This document shows, piece after piece, positions 1 to 4,698 of a stretch of 5,163 nucleotides of DNA. Every line of letters begins with the position of its first letter. Positions within the stretch are counted from its first letter, which is position 1. The stretch covers positions 1 to 5,163 of the forward strand of contig JAVEEE010000012.1 of the NCBI GenBank assembly GCA_030840615.1, in the 5' to 3' direction. Source of the stretch: Frankiaceae bacterium. Its GTDB lineage: Bacteria; Actinomycetota; Actinomycetes; JAFAQI01. A program made the position numbers and the translations under genes. The notes below the pieces were generated by a model. It worked only from the letters and a program-made list of their open reading frames with translations. It ran no database searches and was not told the DNA's origin.

Positions 1-107
1 TGGCAATGCCCGCCGACGAGCGCCGGACCCGCTGTGACCGGCTCGCCGCAGCGGCGACCGCCCTGCCGCCGCGGGACTGGCTGCGCGCCCAGCTCGACGC
101 CCTCTGA
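1..107 (+). CDS. otsA: C-terminal fragment of probable trehalose-6-phosphate synthase (partial, runs off left edge)
   Basis: Only the last 34 codons are visible, in the frame starting at base 3 and ending with TGA at 105-107. The peptide contains AMPADERRTRCDRL, then an alanine-rich stretch, then RDWLRAQLDAL at the end. An 'MP..ER..R...L' segment followed by a short helix with a conserved Trp and a final 'L.AL' is how GT20 retaining glycosyltransferases of the OtsA type usually end. OtsA makes trehalose-6-phosphate from an NDP-glucose and glucose-6-phosphate in the cytoplasm. A complete otsB lies about 1.4 kb downstream on the opposite strand, which supports the call. All catalytic residues are outside the window, so this is inference from a short tail plus context. 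The stop lies 4 bp from the stop of the convergent MBL-fold gene, leaving no room for a separate terminator. Confidence 0.55.
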   Translation, partial: AMPADERRTRCDRLAAAATALPPRDWLRAQLDAL

Positions 108-111
108 GCCG

Positions 112-948
112 TCACGTCGTCGTCGGCACCGGGGCCGCCGCCTGCTCCGGGATGTCGGCGATCTGCCCGAGGATCGCCATTAGCGCCTCCTGGTCCGGCC
201 CGACGAACGGCTCGAGCCCGGCTGCCGTCGTCAGGTTCGCGAACAACCGGTCGGTGCCCCCGACTGCGGGGGGCAAGTGCGAGCTGAACACGGCTGACGG
301 CGCGAAAGCCCTGACCTCGTCGACCGCTGCCGCGAAAACAGCGGGCTCGACCAGCGACAACCAGGGGCTGTCGATCGACGCCCACAGCAGCTGCGCCCCA
401 CGCAGCGCATCGTCGCCGACCCGGCTCACGTCCTCGGCGGCTGCAGCCTCGCGACTGGCCATCGGCGCGCCGAAACAGTCGGAGGAGAAGACGAAGCCCG
501 ACTTGTTGTCCTTGAAGCCCACGGTCATCGGGCTGTCGAAAGCGGGCGGGCGGAACGCGGTCACCGTGCGGTCACCGAGGTCGAGCGTCTGCCCGGGGTT
601 GAGCAAGAACACCTTCTCCATCGGCACGTGCATGTCGGTGCCGAGGTAGCCGACAGCTGCATACGTCGTGACCAGCCGCGCGGAAGGCGCAGCCTCGAGC
701 AGAGACAGCAGAGCGCCGGTGTGGTCGCGGTCCGGATGGGTCAGCCAGATCCAGCGGATGTCGGTCAGGTCGATGAGCGACTCGACGCTCTTCACGAACT
801 CGTCGTGTGCCATGCCCATGCCGGTGTCGACGAGCATCGGTTGCGCAGAGCGCAAGAGAAATGCATTGACGGGAAGTACACCGATGCCGGGGATCTCCGC
901 GGCGTCGTTCAGGACGTCCACCTCACCGGCCACTCGATAGATCTCCAT
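112..948 (-). CDS. MBL-fold metallo-hydrolase, flavodiiron-type (ODP-like) domain with atypical HxDxDH site
   Basis: A 278-residue stand-alone metallo-beta-lactamase-fold protein, probably cytoplasmic, with no signal peptide. Visible motifs are LVDTG (39-43, Asp41), the metal motif HPDRDHTG (71-78), FSSDCFG (154-160, Asp157) and SSH (222-224). The usual second His of HxHxDH is Asp73. The FSSDCFG segment resembles the 'SNDAFG' signature of flavodiiron/ODP MBL domains, which carry HxExDH there; an acidic residue at this position therefore links it to that group. The region where those proteins have a 'HWPDSM' His reads FDSPM (137-141), so that ligand may be Asp138 or absent. There is no flavodoxin or rubredoxin domain, and the C-terminus is a loose Ala/Pro/Thr tail. 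The substrate is unknown; hydrolase or oxygen/NO chemistry are both possible. The start at 948 is chosen because AGGAGG lies 8 nt upstream; a longer frame opening at 996 would put this Shine-Dalgarno inside the coding region. It is divergent from the NTF2-like gene and convergent with the putative otsA. Confidence 0.85.
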   Translation of the reverse strand: MEIYRVAGEVDVLNDAAEIPGIGVLPVNAFLLRSAQPMLVDTGMGMAHDEFVKSVESLIDLTDIRWIWLTHPDRDHTGALLSLLEAAPSARLVTTYAAVGYLGTDMHVPMEKVFLLNPGQTLDLGDRTVTAFRPPAFDSPMTVGFKDNKSGFVFSSDCFGAPMASREAAAAEDVSRVGDDALRGAQLLWASIDSPWLSLVEPAVFAAAVDEVRAFAPSAVFSSHLPPAVGGTDRLFANLTTAAGLEPFVGPDQEALMAILGQIADIPEQAAAPVPTTT

Positions 949-956
949 GCCCCACC

Positions 957-962
957 CCTCCT
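957..962 (-). promoter_or_regulatory. Shine-Dalgarno fixing the MBL gene start
   Basis: The minus strand reads AGGAGG here, with an 8 nt spacer to the ATG at 948-946. This perfect site favours the start at 948 over the in-frame start 48 nt upstream at 996. Confidence 0.75.
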
Positions 963-1020
963 CGAGTGCCACAAACCCTCGCGCTCTCGGCGGCACGCGT
1001 CAATCCTTCGGCCGCGTCAT

Positions 1021-1039
1021 TTGACCTTGACCGTTGACC
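1021..1039. repeat. Three tandem TTGACC hexamers in the divergent intergenic region
   Basis: TTGACC occurs at 1021-1026, 1027-1032 and 1034-1039, with one extra G before the third copy. On the minus strand it reads as three GGTCAA half-sites in the same orientation. The array sits between the divergent starts at 948 and 1084, a natural place for a shared operator. TTGACC also resembles a sigma-70-type -35 box for the rightward gene, but the possible -10 hexamers 15-18 bp downstream (for example ACTCAT at 1058-1063) match only 3 of 6 consensus positions. The repeat is directly seen; a regulatory role is inference. Confidence 0.5.
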
Positions 1040-1083
1040 GGGAAGAGAGCAGGTTCGACTCATTCGAGACGTTGGGGGAACAC

Positions 1084-1455
1084 ATGAACAGCACGATCAC
1101 GGACACCGAAGCCGTCACCGTGAAGATCAACGCCTACGTCGACGGGTGCCGGCAGGGAGACATCTCGATCCTCAAGGGCGCGTTCCACCCGGACGCGCGC
1201 ATGTTCGGGGCGGTTGGCGCGGACCGCTACGACGTACCGATCACGGCGATGATCGACATGGTGGGCGCCCAGCCGACGGGTAACCACGACGCGCGCGTCC
1301 TCTCCATCGACGTCAGCGGCGACGCGGCTTCGGTGAAGCTCGCCGAGTCCAACTTCTGGGGCCAGGACTTCATCGACTACTTCTTGCTCGCTCGCATCGA
1401 CGGCGACTGGCAGATCGTGGCGAAAGCGTTCGACAACCCGGGACCGACCGGCTAG
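1084..1455 (+). CDS. NTF2-like / putative lumazine-binding family protein
   Basis: A 123-residue single-domain protein. It begins with a polar segment and an N-terminal helix, VKINAYVDGCRQGD (13-26), followed by ILKGAFHPDARMFG (29-42) and a C-terminal beta-rich half with ESNFWGQDFIDYFLLARIDGDWQIVAKAF (88-116, motif residues Phe96, Asp98, Tyr99 and Trp109). The 'Y..G...D...L..AFHP.A...G' start and 'DYF.L...DG.W.I..K.F' ending are typical of the Lumazine_bd_2/SnoaL-like branch of the NTF2 cone fold. Members of this fold include isomerases, cyclases and small-ligand binders, so no reaction can be assigned. The ATG at 1084 follows a GGGGGA Shine-Dalgarno (1074-1079) with a short 4 nt spacer. The same frame is open further upstream to 628, but that part runs antisense through the MBL gene and is not coding. 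It is divergent from the MBL gene, and its stop is 32 bp from the stop of convergent otsB. Confidence 0.85.
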   Translation: MNSTITDTEAVTVKINAYVDGCRQGDISILKGAFHPDARMFGAVGADRYDVPITAMIDMVGAQPTGNHDARVLSIDVSGDAASVKLAESNFWGQDFIDYFLLARIDGDWQIVAKAFDNPGPTG

Positions 1456-1487
1456 CCCGACAGGCGAACAATCAGCGCGGCGGACGG

Positions 1488-2315
1488 TCAGACCTCGCCG
1501 ATCGCCGCCGCGAGCTCGAAGAGGAACGTCACCACATCCGCCGGGCCGGCCAGGATCAGGTCGGCAGCGGCGGCCAGCTCGCGCGGAGCATCATCGAGCG
1601 CCGGATCGACACTGGCGATCTTGAGCCCGGCTAGACCCGAGTGTCGCAGCTCGTCGACGACGGCGAACGCGGGAACGTCGCCGACGTCGTCCCCGATGTA
1701 GACGACCGCGTGTGAGTCGCGCTCGGCCACGAGCGCACGGAGCGCGGTGCCCTTGTCGACGCCCGGCGGTCGCACCTCGAGAACCATGCGGCCGGGCACG
1801 ACTTCGAGGCCAAGCTCGGCCGCCAACCGCCCGACCGGTGCCGTCAGCGCGACGAGCGCGCCGGCCGGGTCGCCGGCGGGCCGCGTGTGGACCACGAGCG
1901 AGTGGTGCTTGTCCTCCAGATGCACGCCGGCCGGCGCATCCAAGAGCAGCTCCGCCAGACGCTGACGCGCCAGGGCAACGCTCGCCGCCGGTCCTGGCGC
2001 CTCCAGCCGTCCGTCGGCCCAGCGTTCCAGCCCGTAGTGCCCGAGCACCTGCAACCGCGGTACGCCGTCGAGACCGCCGAGGGCAACCGCGTCAAGGGCG
2101 GCGCGACCCGACACCACGGCGACGGCTCCGACCCGGTCGGCCAGTGCGGCGAGGCATTGCACCGCCCCGGGCGCCGGGCGGGCGTTCTCCGGGCGTTCGA
2201 CGATCGGGGCGAGGGTGCCGTCGTAGTCGACAGCGATCAGTGCCCGGGCCGGCTCAGCGATGACATCGGCGAGCGCGGAGCGACCACTGACGGTCGTCGG
2301 CTCCGGCAGCAGCAT
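1488..2315 (-). CDS. otsB: trehalose-6-phosphate phosphatase (HAD superfamily)
   Basis: A cytoplasmic HAD-type phosphatase that removes phosphate from trehalose-6-phosphate, the second step of the OtsAB pathway. The 275-residue length fits stand-alone bacterial OtsB. HAD motif I is VDYDGTLAPI (29-38), with nucleophile Asp30 and acid/base Asp32. Motif II is VVSGR (67-71, Ser69). Motif III contains Lys188 in GVDKGTALR. Motif IV is GDDVGD (208-213), with Mg-binding Asp209 and Asp210. T6PP-specific signatures are also present: GHYGLE (92-97) and EDKHHS (134-139). All key residues are intact. The ATG at 2315 has a modest AGGA Shine-Dalgarno about 8-10 nt upstream. The gene lies 59 bp downstream of the LytR_C gene on the same strand, so it could be read through from that unit or use a weak promoter of its own. 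It faces the putative otsA across the MBL/NTF2-like pair. Confidence 0.93.
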   Translation of the reverse strand: MLLPEPTTVSGRSALADVIAEPARALIAVDYDGTLAPIVERPENARPAPGAVQCLAALADRVGAVAVVSGRAALDAVALGGLDGVPRLQVLGHYGLERWADGRLEAPGPAASVALARQRLAELLLDAPAGVHLEDKHHSLVVHTRPAGDPAGALVALTAPVGRLAAELGLEVVPGRMVLEVRPPGVDKGTALRALVAERDSHAVVYIGDDVGDVPAFAVVDELRHSGLAGLKIASVDPALDDAPRELAAAADLILAGPADVVTFLFELAAAIGEV

Positions 2316-2335
2316 GCGCCGATCCTGCCAGCCGC

Positions 2336-2364
2336 GTTGAACCGGTCCCCACCGAAACCGTCAA
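2336..2364 (-). promoter_or_regulatory. Weak candidate promoter for otsB
   Basis: On the minus strand TTGACG (2364-2359) is a good -35 match. A 17 bp spacer follows, then TTCAAC (2341-2336), which matches only 3 of 6 positions of the -10 consensus. The 5' leader would be only about 13 nt. Readthrough from the upstream LytR_C gene is an equally good explanation for otsB expression. Confidence 0.2.
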
Positions 2365-2374
2365 GGTAGCGCCG

Positions 2375-2878
2375 CTAGGCGGGCCACTCCCGGGTCACCA
2401 CAAGCGTGAGCCCCGAGCCGGGCAGGCCCGAGAAGCGTGGATGCACCCGCTGGATCGCCGGGAACTGATGCGCGAGGTTTTGCGCGACGGCTTTCTGGCC
2501 CGGGACGTAGTAGACCGTGGACACCGGGATGCGGCCGGTGAAGTTGCCGACCTCGGCGATGCGCCATCCCCCGCTGCTGAGCTGGGCCGCCGCGCGGGAC
2601 GCCAAGCCGCTGCGCCGCGAGTTGTTGAGCACCGTGACCGGCGCCTTGGCAACCGCCGGAGTCGTGGTCGCGGAGGGCTCCTCGACCGGGGCGGTGCGCG
2701 TCGGCGTAGGCGTAGGCGTCGGCGTGTGCGTCCGGGTCGGCGTCACCGGCGGCGTGGTGGCGAGCGGAGTGGGCGGCTGCAGCGCCGGGCCCGGACCGGA
2801 CGTGTGACCGGGACCGTTGAGCACCAGGAGCAACACGATGACGATGACTACCGCAGCCACGGCGGCAAGGGGAGGCAC
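2375..2878 (-). CDS. LytR C-terminal-domain membrane-anchored protein (VirR/Rv0431-like)
   Basis: As bounded by the GTG at 2878, this is a 167-residue protein. It has one hydrophobic segment at 4-20, a Pro/Thr-rich extracytoplasmic linker (about 22-75, including a run of Thr-Pro pairs) and a LytR_C domain (about 80-163), starting VTVLNNSRRSGLASRAAAQL and ending LTLVVTREW. It lacks the LytR-CpsA-Psr catalytic domain, so it is not itself expected to ligate cell-wall polymers. The same architecture behind a DUF3263 gene matches what I recall of Mycobacterium tuberculosis Rv0430-Rv0431, where Rv0431 (VirR) affects envelope and vesicle release; a similar envelope role here is inference. The true start is probably upstream. 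The in-frame extension reads TGPTSHRAPARLPDAARRL before the membrane segment, supplying the expected positive-inside charge. Its only plausible start is a CTG at 2938, with GAGG 9 nt upstream. The gene lies just behind DUF3263 and is probably cotranscribed with it. Confidence 0.85.
   Translation of the reverse strand: MPPLAAVAAVVIVIVLLLVLNGPGHTSGPGPALQPPTPLATTPPVTPTRTHTPTPTPTPTRTAPVEEPSATTTPAVAKAPVTVLNNSRRSGLASRAAAQLSSGGWRIAEVGNFTGRIPVSTVYYVPGQKAVAQNLAHQFPAIQRVHPRFSGLPGSGLTLVVTREWPA
2701..2742. repeat. Imperfect hexanucleotide tandem repeat encoding Thr-Pro pairs
   Basis: Seven imperfect 6 bp units of the pattern TCGGCG or TAGGCG run in register. On the minus strand they encode the TPTPTPTPT part of the LytR_C protein linker. 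Any change by whole units would stay in frame and only lengthen or shorten the linker. Confidence 0.7.
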
Positions 2879-2942
2879 CAGCCGCCGGGCGGCGTCGGGC
2901 AGGCGGGCCGGGGCTCGGTGGCTGGTCGGCCCGGTCAGCGGT

Positions 2943-3233
2943 TCAGACCTCGATGCCGAGCCGACGCGCCGAGCGGGCCCGCTGCCGGGCGCTGCGCAGC
3001 CGGCGCAGCCGCTTCACGAGCATCGGGTCGGCAGCGAGCGCCTCGGGGCGGTCGAGCAGGGCGTTGAGCACCTGGTAGTAGCGGGTCGCCGACATGTCGA
3101 ACAGCTCGCGGATCGCCTGCTCCTTGGCGCCGGCGTACTTCCACCACTGCCGCTCGAAGCCGAGGATCTCCCGATCACGGTCGGACAGCTCGCCGGTGAC
3201 CGGCTGCCCGCCGGAAAGTGCCGCTAGATCCAT
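2943..3233 (-). CDS. DUF3263 domain protein (small HTH-like protein)
   Basis: A 96-residue, strongly basic protein. The core GELSDRDREILGFERQWW (14-31), then KYAGAKEQAIRELFDMSATRYYQVLNALLDRP (32-63, key residues Gly35, Ala36, Lys37, Tyr52, Tyr53), is the DUF3263 signature, an actinobacterial family. The 'KEQAIRELFDMSATRYYQVLN' part looks like a helix-turn-helix similar in layout to sigma-factor region 4, so DNA binding is plausible but unproven. The C-terminal 25 residues are rich in Arg (LVKRLRRLRSARQRARSARR) and could bind nucleic acid. The start at 3233 is chosen because GGAGG (3242-3246) sits 8 nt upstream; an in-frame GTG at 3251 would lie upstream of that site. Its TGA at 2945-2943 is 4 nt before the possible CTG start of the LytR_C gene, so the two are likely one operon. 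Confidence 0.88.
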   Translation of the reverse strand: MDLAALSGGQPVTGELSDRDREILGFERQWWKYAGAKEQAIRELFDMSATRYYQVLNALLDRPEALAADPMLVKRLRRLRSARQRARSARRLGIEV

Positions 3234-3241
3234 GAGTGCTG

Positions 3242-3246
3242 CCTCC
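3242..3246 (-). promoter_or_regulatory. Shine-Dalgarno fixing the DUF3263 start
   Basis: The minus strand reads GGAGG with 8 nt to the ATG at 3233. It supports the 96-residue form rather than a 102-residue form starting at GTG 3251. Confidence 0.7.
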
Positions 3247-3274
3247 CGCACCAGAACTTACACCGCTGTCATTC

Positions 3275-3305
3275 TGGCACGCCGGGGCGACAGTTCCCGG
3301 CACCA
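3275..3305 (-). terminator. Possible stem-loop terminator after gdh
   Basis: Beginning about 9 nt after the gdh stop, the minus strand can fold GCCGGG (3301-3296) with CCCGGC (3286-3281) around a 9 nt loop. The stem can extend through an internal loop by TGG (3305-3303) pairing with CCA (3277-3275). No T-tract follows, as is common for actinobacterial hairpin terminators, so this is only a candidate. Confidence 0.3.
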
Positions 3306-3313
3306 ACGCGACC

Positions 3314-4570
3314 TCAGGGATAGAGGCCACGGGTGCGGTGCGCCTCGGCAACGCGGCCGACCCCGATCATCTGGGCGGCCGTGCGCAGCGAGACCTTTTC
3401 GTCCCTCGCCAGCGCGGAGACCTCGGCGTAGGCGCCCTCCATGATCGCCTTGAGCCGGTCGTTGACCTGGTCCTCGGTCCACCAGTAGGCCTGCAGATCC
3501 TGCACCCACTCGAAGTAGGAGACCGCGACTCCGCCCGAGTTGGCGAGGATGTCGGGTACGACGAGGACGCCACGATCCTCGAGGATCTCGTCCGCGTCCG
3601 GGGTGGTCGGCCCGTTGGCCCCCTCGACGATGAACCTGGCCCTGACGCGGTCGGCGTTGGACTCGTGGACCACACCCTCGAGCGCGGCCGGCACCAGCAC
3701 ATCGACGTCGAGCTCGATCAGCTCTTCGTTGGAGATGTGGTCGGTGCCGGGGTAGCCCGCGACGGAGTCGAGCCCTTGCTTCATCGCGCGGATCATCGCG
3801 GCCGGGTTGAGCCCCATCGAGTTGTAGGCACCGCCCTTGACGTCGGAGACGGCGACGACCTTGCAACCGGCGTCGTGCAGGAACTGCGCCGCGAGCCCGC
3901 CGACCTTGCCGAAGCCCTGCACCGCGACGCTGACGTCGCGCGGGTCGACCCCCGCTTCGCGGAGCGCGGCGAAGGCGCTGAAGAGCACCCCACGACTCGT
4001 CGCGCCGCCGCGGCCCTGCGAGCCGCCGACGCTGATCGGCTTGCCGGTCACGACTCCGGTGACGGTGTAGCCCTTGTTCACGGAGTAGGTGTCCATGAAC
4101 CACGCCATGGTCTGCTCATCGGTGCCGACGTCGGGGGCGGGGATGTCACGCTCGGGTCCGATGATCGGCAGGATCTCGCTCGCGTAGCGCCTGGTGACCC
4201 GCTCCAGCTCGTTCTGGCTGTAGAGCCGCGGATCGATCGTCACTCCACCTTTGGCGCCGCCGTAGGGGATCCCGATGAGTGCGCACTTCCAGGTCATCCA
4301 CATCGCCAGGGCCCGCACCTCGTCGATGTCGGTCGACGGGTGGTAGCGGATGCCGCCTTTGGCAGGGCCCCGGGAGAGGTTGTGCTGCACGCGGTAGCCA
4401 CGGAGCACCTCGACGTGGCCGTCGTCACGGCGCAGCGGGATGCTCACCGTCATCTCACGCCGCGGCGTCGCCAGCAGCTGATGCGTGCCGTCCTCGAGAC
4501 CCAGATGCCTGGCCGCCGCCGCTAGCTGAATCTGCGCCGACTCCCAGGCCGACTGCCGGGCCGCAGCCAC
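3314..4570 (-). CDS. gdhA: glutamate dehydrogenase, hexameric, probably NAD-dependent
   Basis: A cytoplasmic amino-acid dehydrogenase interconverting glutamate and 2-oxoglutarate plus ammonium. The 418 residues match the usual 410-450 residue small bacterial GDH. The N-terminal substrate domain has NLSRGPAKGGIRYHP (64-78, Lys71 for the alpha-carboxylate), WKCALIGIPYGGAKGGV (94-110, Lys95 and catalytic Lys107) and PAPDVGT (144-150, Asp147). The dinucleotide domain has GFGKVG (219-224), followed by VSDVKG with Asp243 at the end of the second strand, which in this family points to NAD rather than NADP. EGANGPTT (316-323) and NSGGVAVSYFEW (344-355, Ser351 near the gamma-carboxylate site) are conserved. 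The Lys95 plus Ser351 pattern favours glutamate over leucine or phenylalanine. The GTG at 4570 is preferred because GGGGA (4584-4580) lies 9 nt upstream; GTG 4579 directly abuts it and would have no usable spacer. It lies 128 bp downstream of the response-regulator gene and 80 bp before DUF3263, so it probably forms its own unit. Confidence 0.94.
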   Translation of the reverse strand: MAAARQSAWESAQIQLAAAARHLGLEDGTHQLLATPRREMTVSIPLRRDDGHVEVLRGYRVQHNLSRGPAKGGIRYHPSTDIDEVRALAMWMTWKCALIGIPYGGAKGGVTIDPRLYSQNELERVTRRYASEILPIIGPERDIPAPDVGTDEQTMAWFMDTYSVNKGYTVTGVVTGKPISVGGSQGRGGATSRGVLFSAFAALREAGVDPRDVSVAVQGFGKVGGLAAQFLHDAGCKVVAVSDVKGGAYNSMGLNPAAMIRAMKQGLDSVAGYPGTDHISNEELIELDVDVLVPAALEGVVHESNADRVRARFIVEGANGPTTPDADEILEDRGVLVVPDILANSGGVAVSYFEWVQDLQAYWWTEDQVNDRLKAIMEGAYAEVSALARDEKVSLRTAAQMIGVGRVAEAHRTRGLYP

Positions 4571-4579
4571 CGCACGCAC

Positions 4580-4587
4580 TCCCCTTC
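4580..4587 (-). promoter_or_regulatory. Ribosome binding site deciding the gdh start
   Basis: The minus strand reads GAAGGGGA here. It is 9 nt from GTG 4570 but 0 nt from GTG 4579, so 4570 is the more likely start. Confidence 0.55.
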
Positions 4588-4600
4588 GCCGCCGGACGCC

Positions 4601-4614
4601 GTTGACCGGTCTAC
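4601..4614. promoter_or_regulatory. Imperfect palindrome upstream of gdh
   Basis: GTTGACCGGTCTAC contains a perfect 8 bp palindrome, GACCGGTC (4604-4611), extended by GT/AC with one mismatched pair. It lies 30-45 bp before the gdh start and could be an operator. Part of it, CCGTTGACCGG (4599-4609), is identical to 1031-1041 in the TTGACC array. The function is inferred only from position and symmetry. Confidence 0.3.
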
Positions 4615-4698
4615 CCCGGGAAGTGTGCCACGCAGTGACGGCAGTCCCGCTGCGCTACGCCCCCTCGCTCAGGTGCCCACCAATCGGCGCCGGGTCCT

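Larger units (their letters stand above)
949..1083. promoter_or_regulatory. Divergent promoter region between MBL and NTF2-like genes
   Basis: This 135 bp gap separates two genes transcribed away from each other, so at least one promoter for each is expected here. Candidate -35 elements are the TTGACC copies for the rightward gene and TTGACG on the minus strand (1003-998) for the leftward gene. Neither has a convincing -10 partner, so the elements cannot be assigned. A shared control region is plausible. Confidence 0.45.

Noticed and set aside
152..649. 165-residue plus-strand open frame
   Set aside because: It is antisense to the MBL gene and low in complexity (Ser/Ala/Pro), with no motif.
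628..1083. Upstream extension of the NTF2-like frame
   Set aside because: It runs antisense through the MBL gene and the divergent promoter region. The family-like sequence begins just after ATG 1084, which has its own Shine-Dalgarno.
1456..1487. Terminator between the convergent NTF2-like gene and otsB
   Set aside because: Only a short GGCTAGCC palindrome at the stop codon (1450-1457) was seen. It is too short, with no loop or T-tract.
1712..2369. Overlapping plus-strand frames opposite otsB
   Set aside because: They are Arg/Pro/Gly-rich shadows of otsB, which has intact HAD motifs on the other strand.
2701..2742. Short tandem repeats as a CRISPR-like array
   Set aside because: The units are contiguous hexamers without spacers and lie in frame inside a coding linker.
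2441..3227. Plus-strand frames opposite the LytR_C and DUF3263 genes
   Set aside because: They are very Arg- and Gly-rich, part of one translating the Thr-Pro repeat in antisense as Val-Gly repeats. No domain is visible.
3255..3260. TAAGTT as a -10 box for the DUF3263 gene on the minus strand
   Set aside because: It matches the TAnnnT pattern, but there is no -35 partner at a proper distance and the 5' leader would barely hold the Shine-Dalgarno.
3236..4525. 429-residue open frame on the plus strand
   Set aside because: It is antisense to the whole of gdh, whose protein has every catalytic motif. Its translation is rich in Arg, Gly, Asp, Val and His with no recognisable domain, as expected for the shadow of a GC-rich gene.
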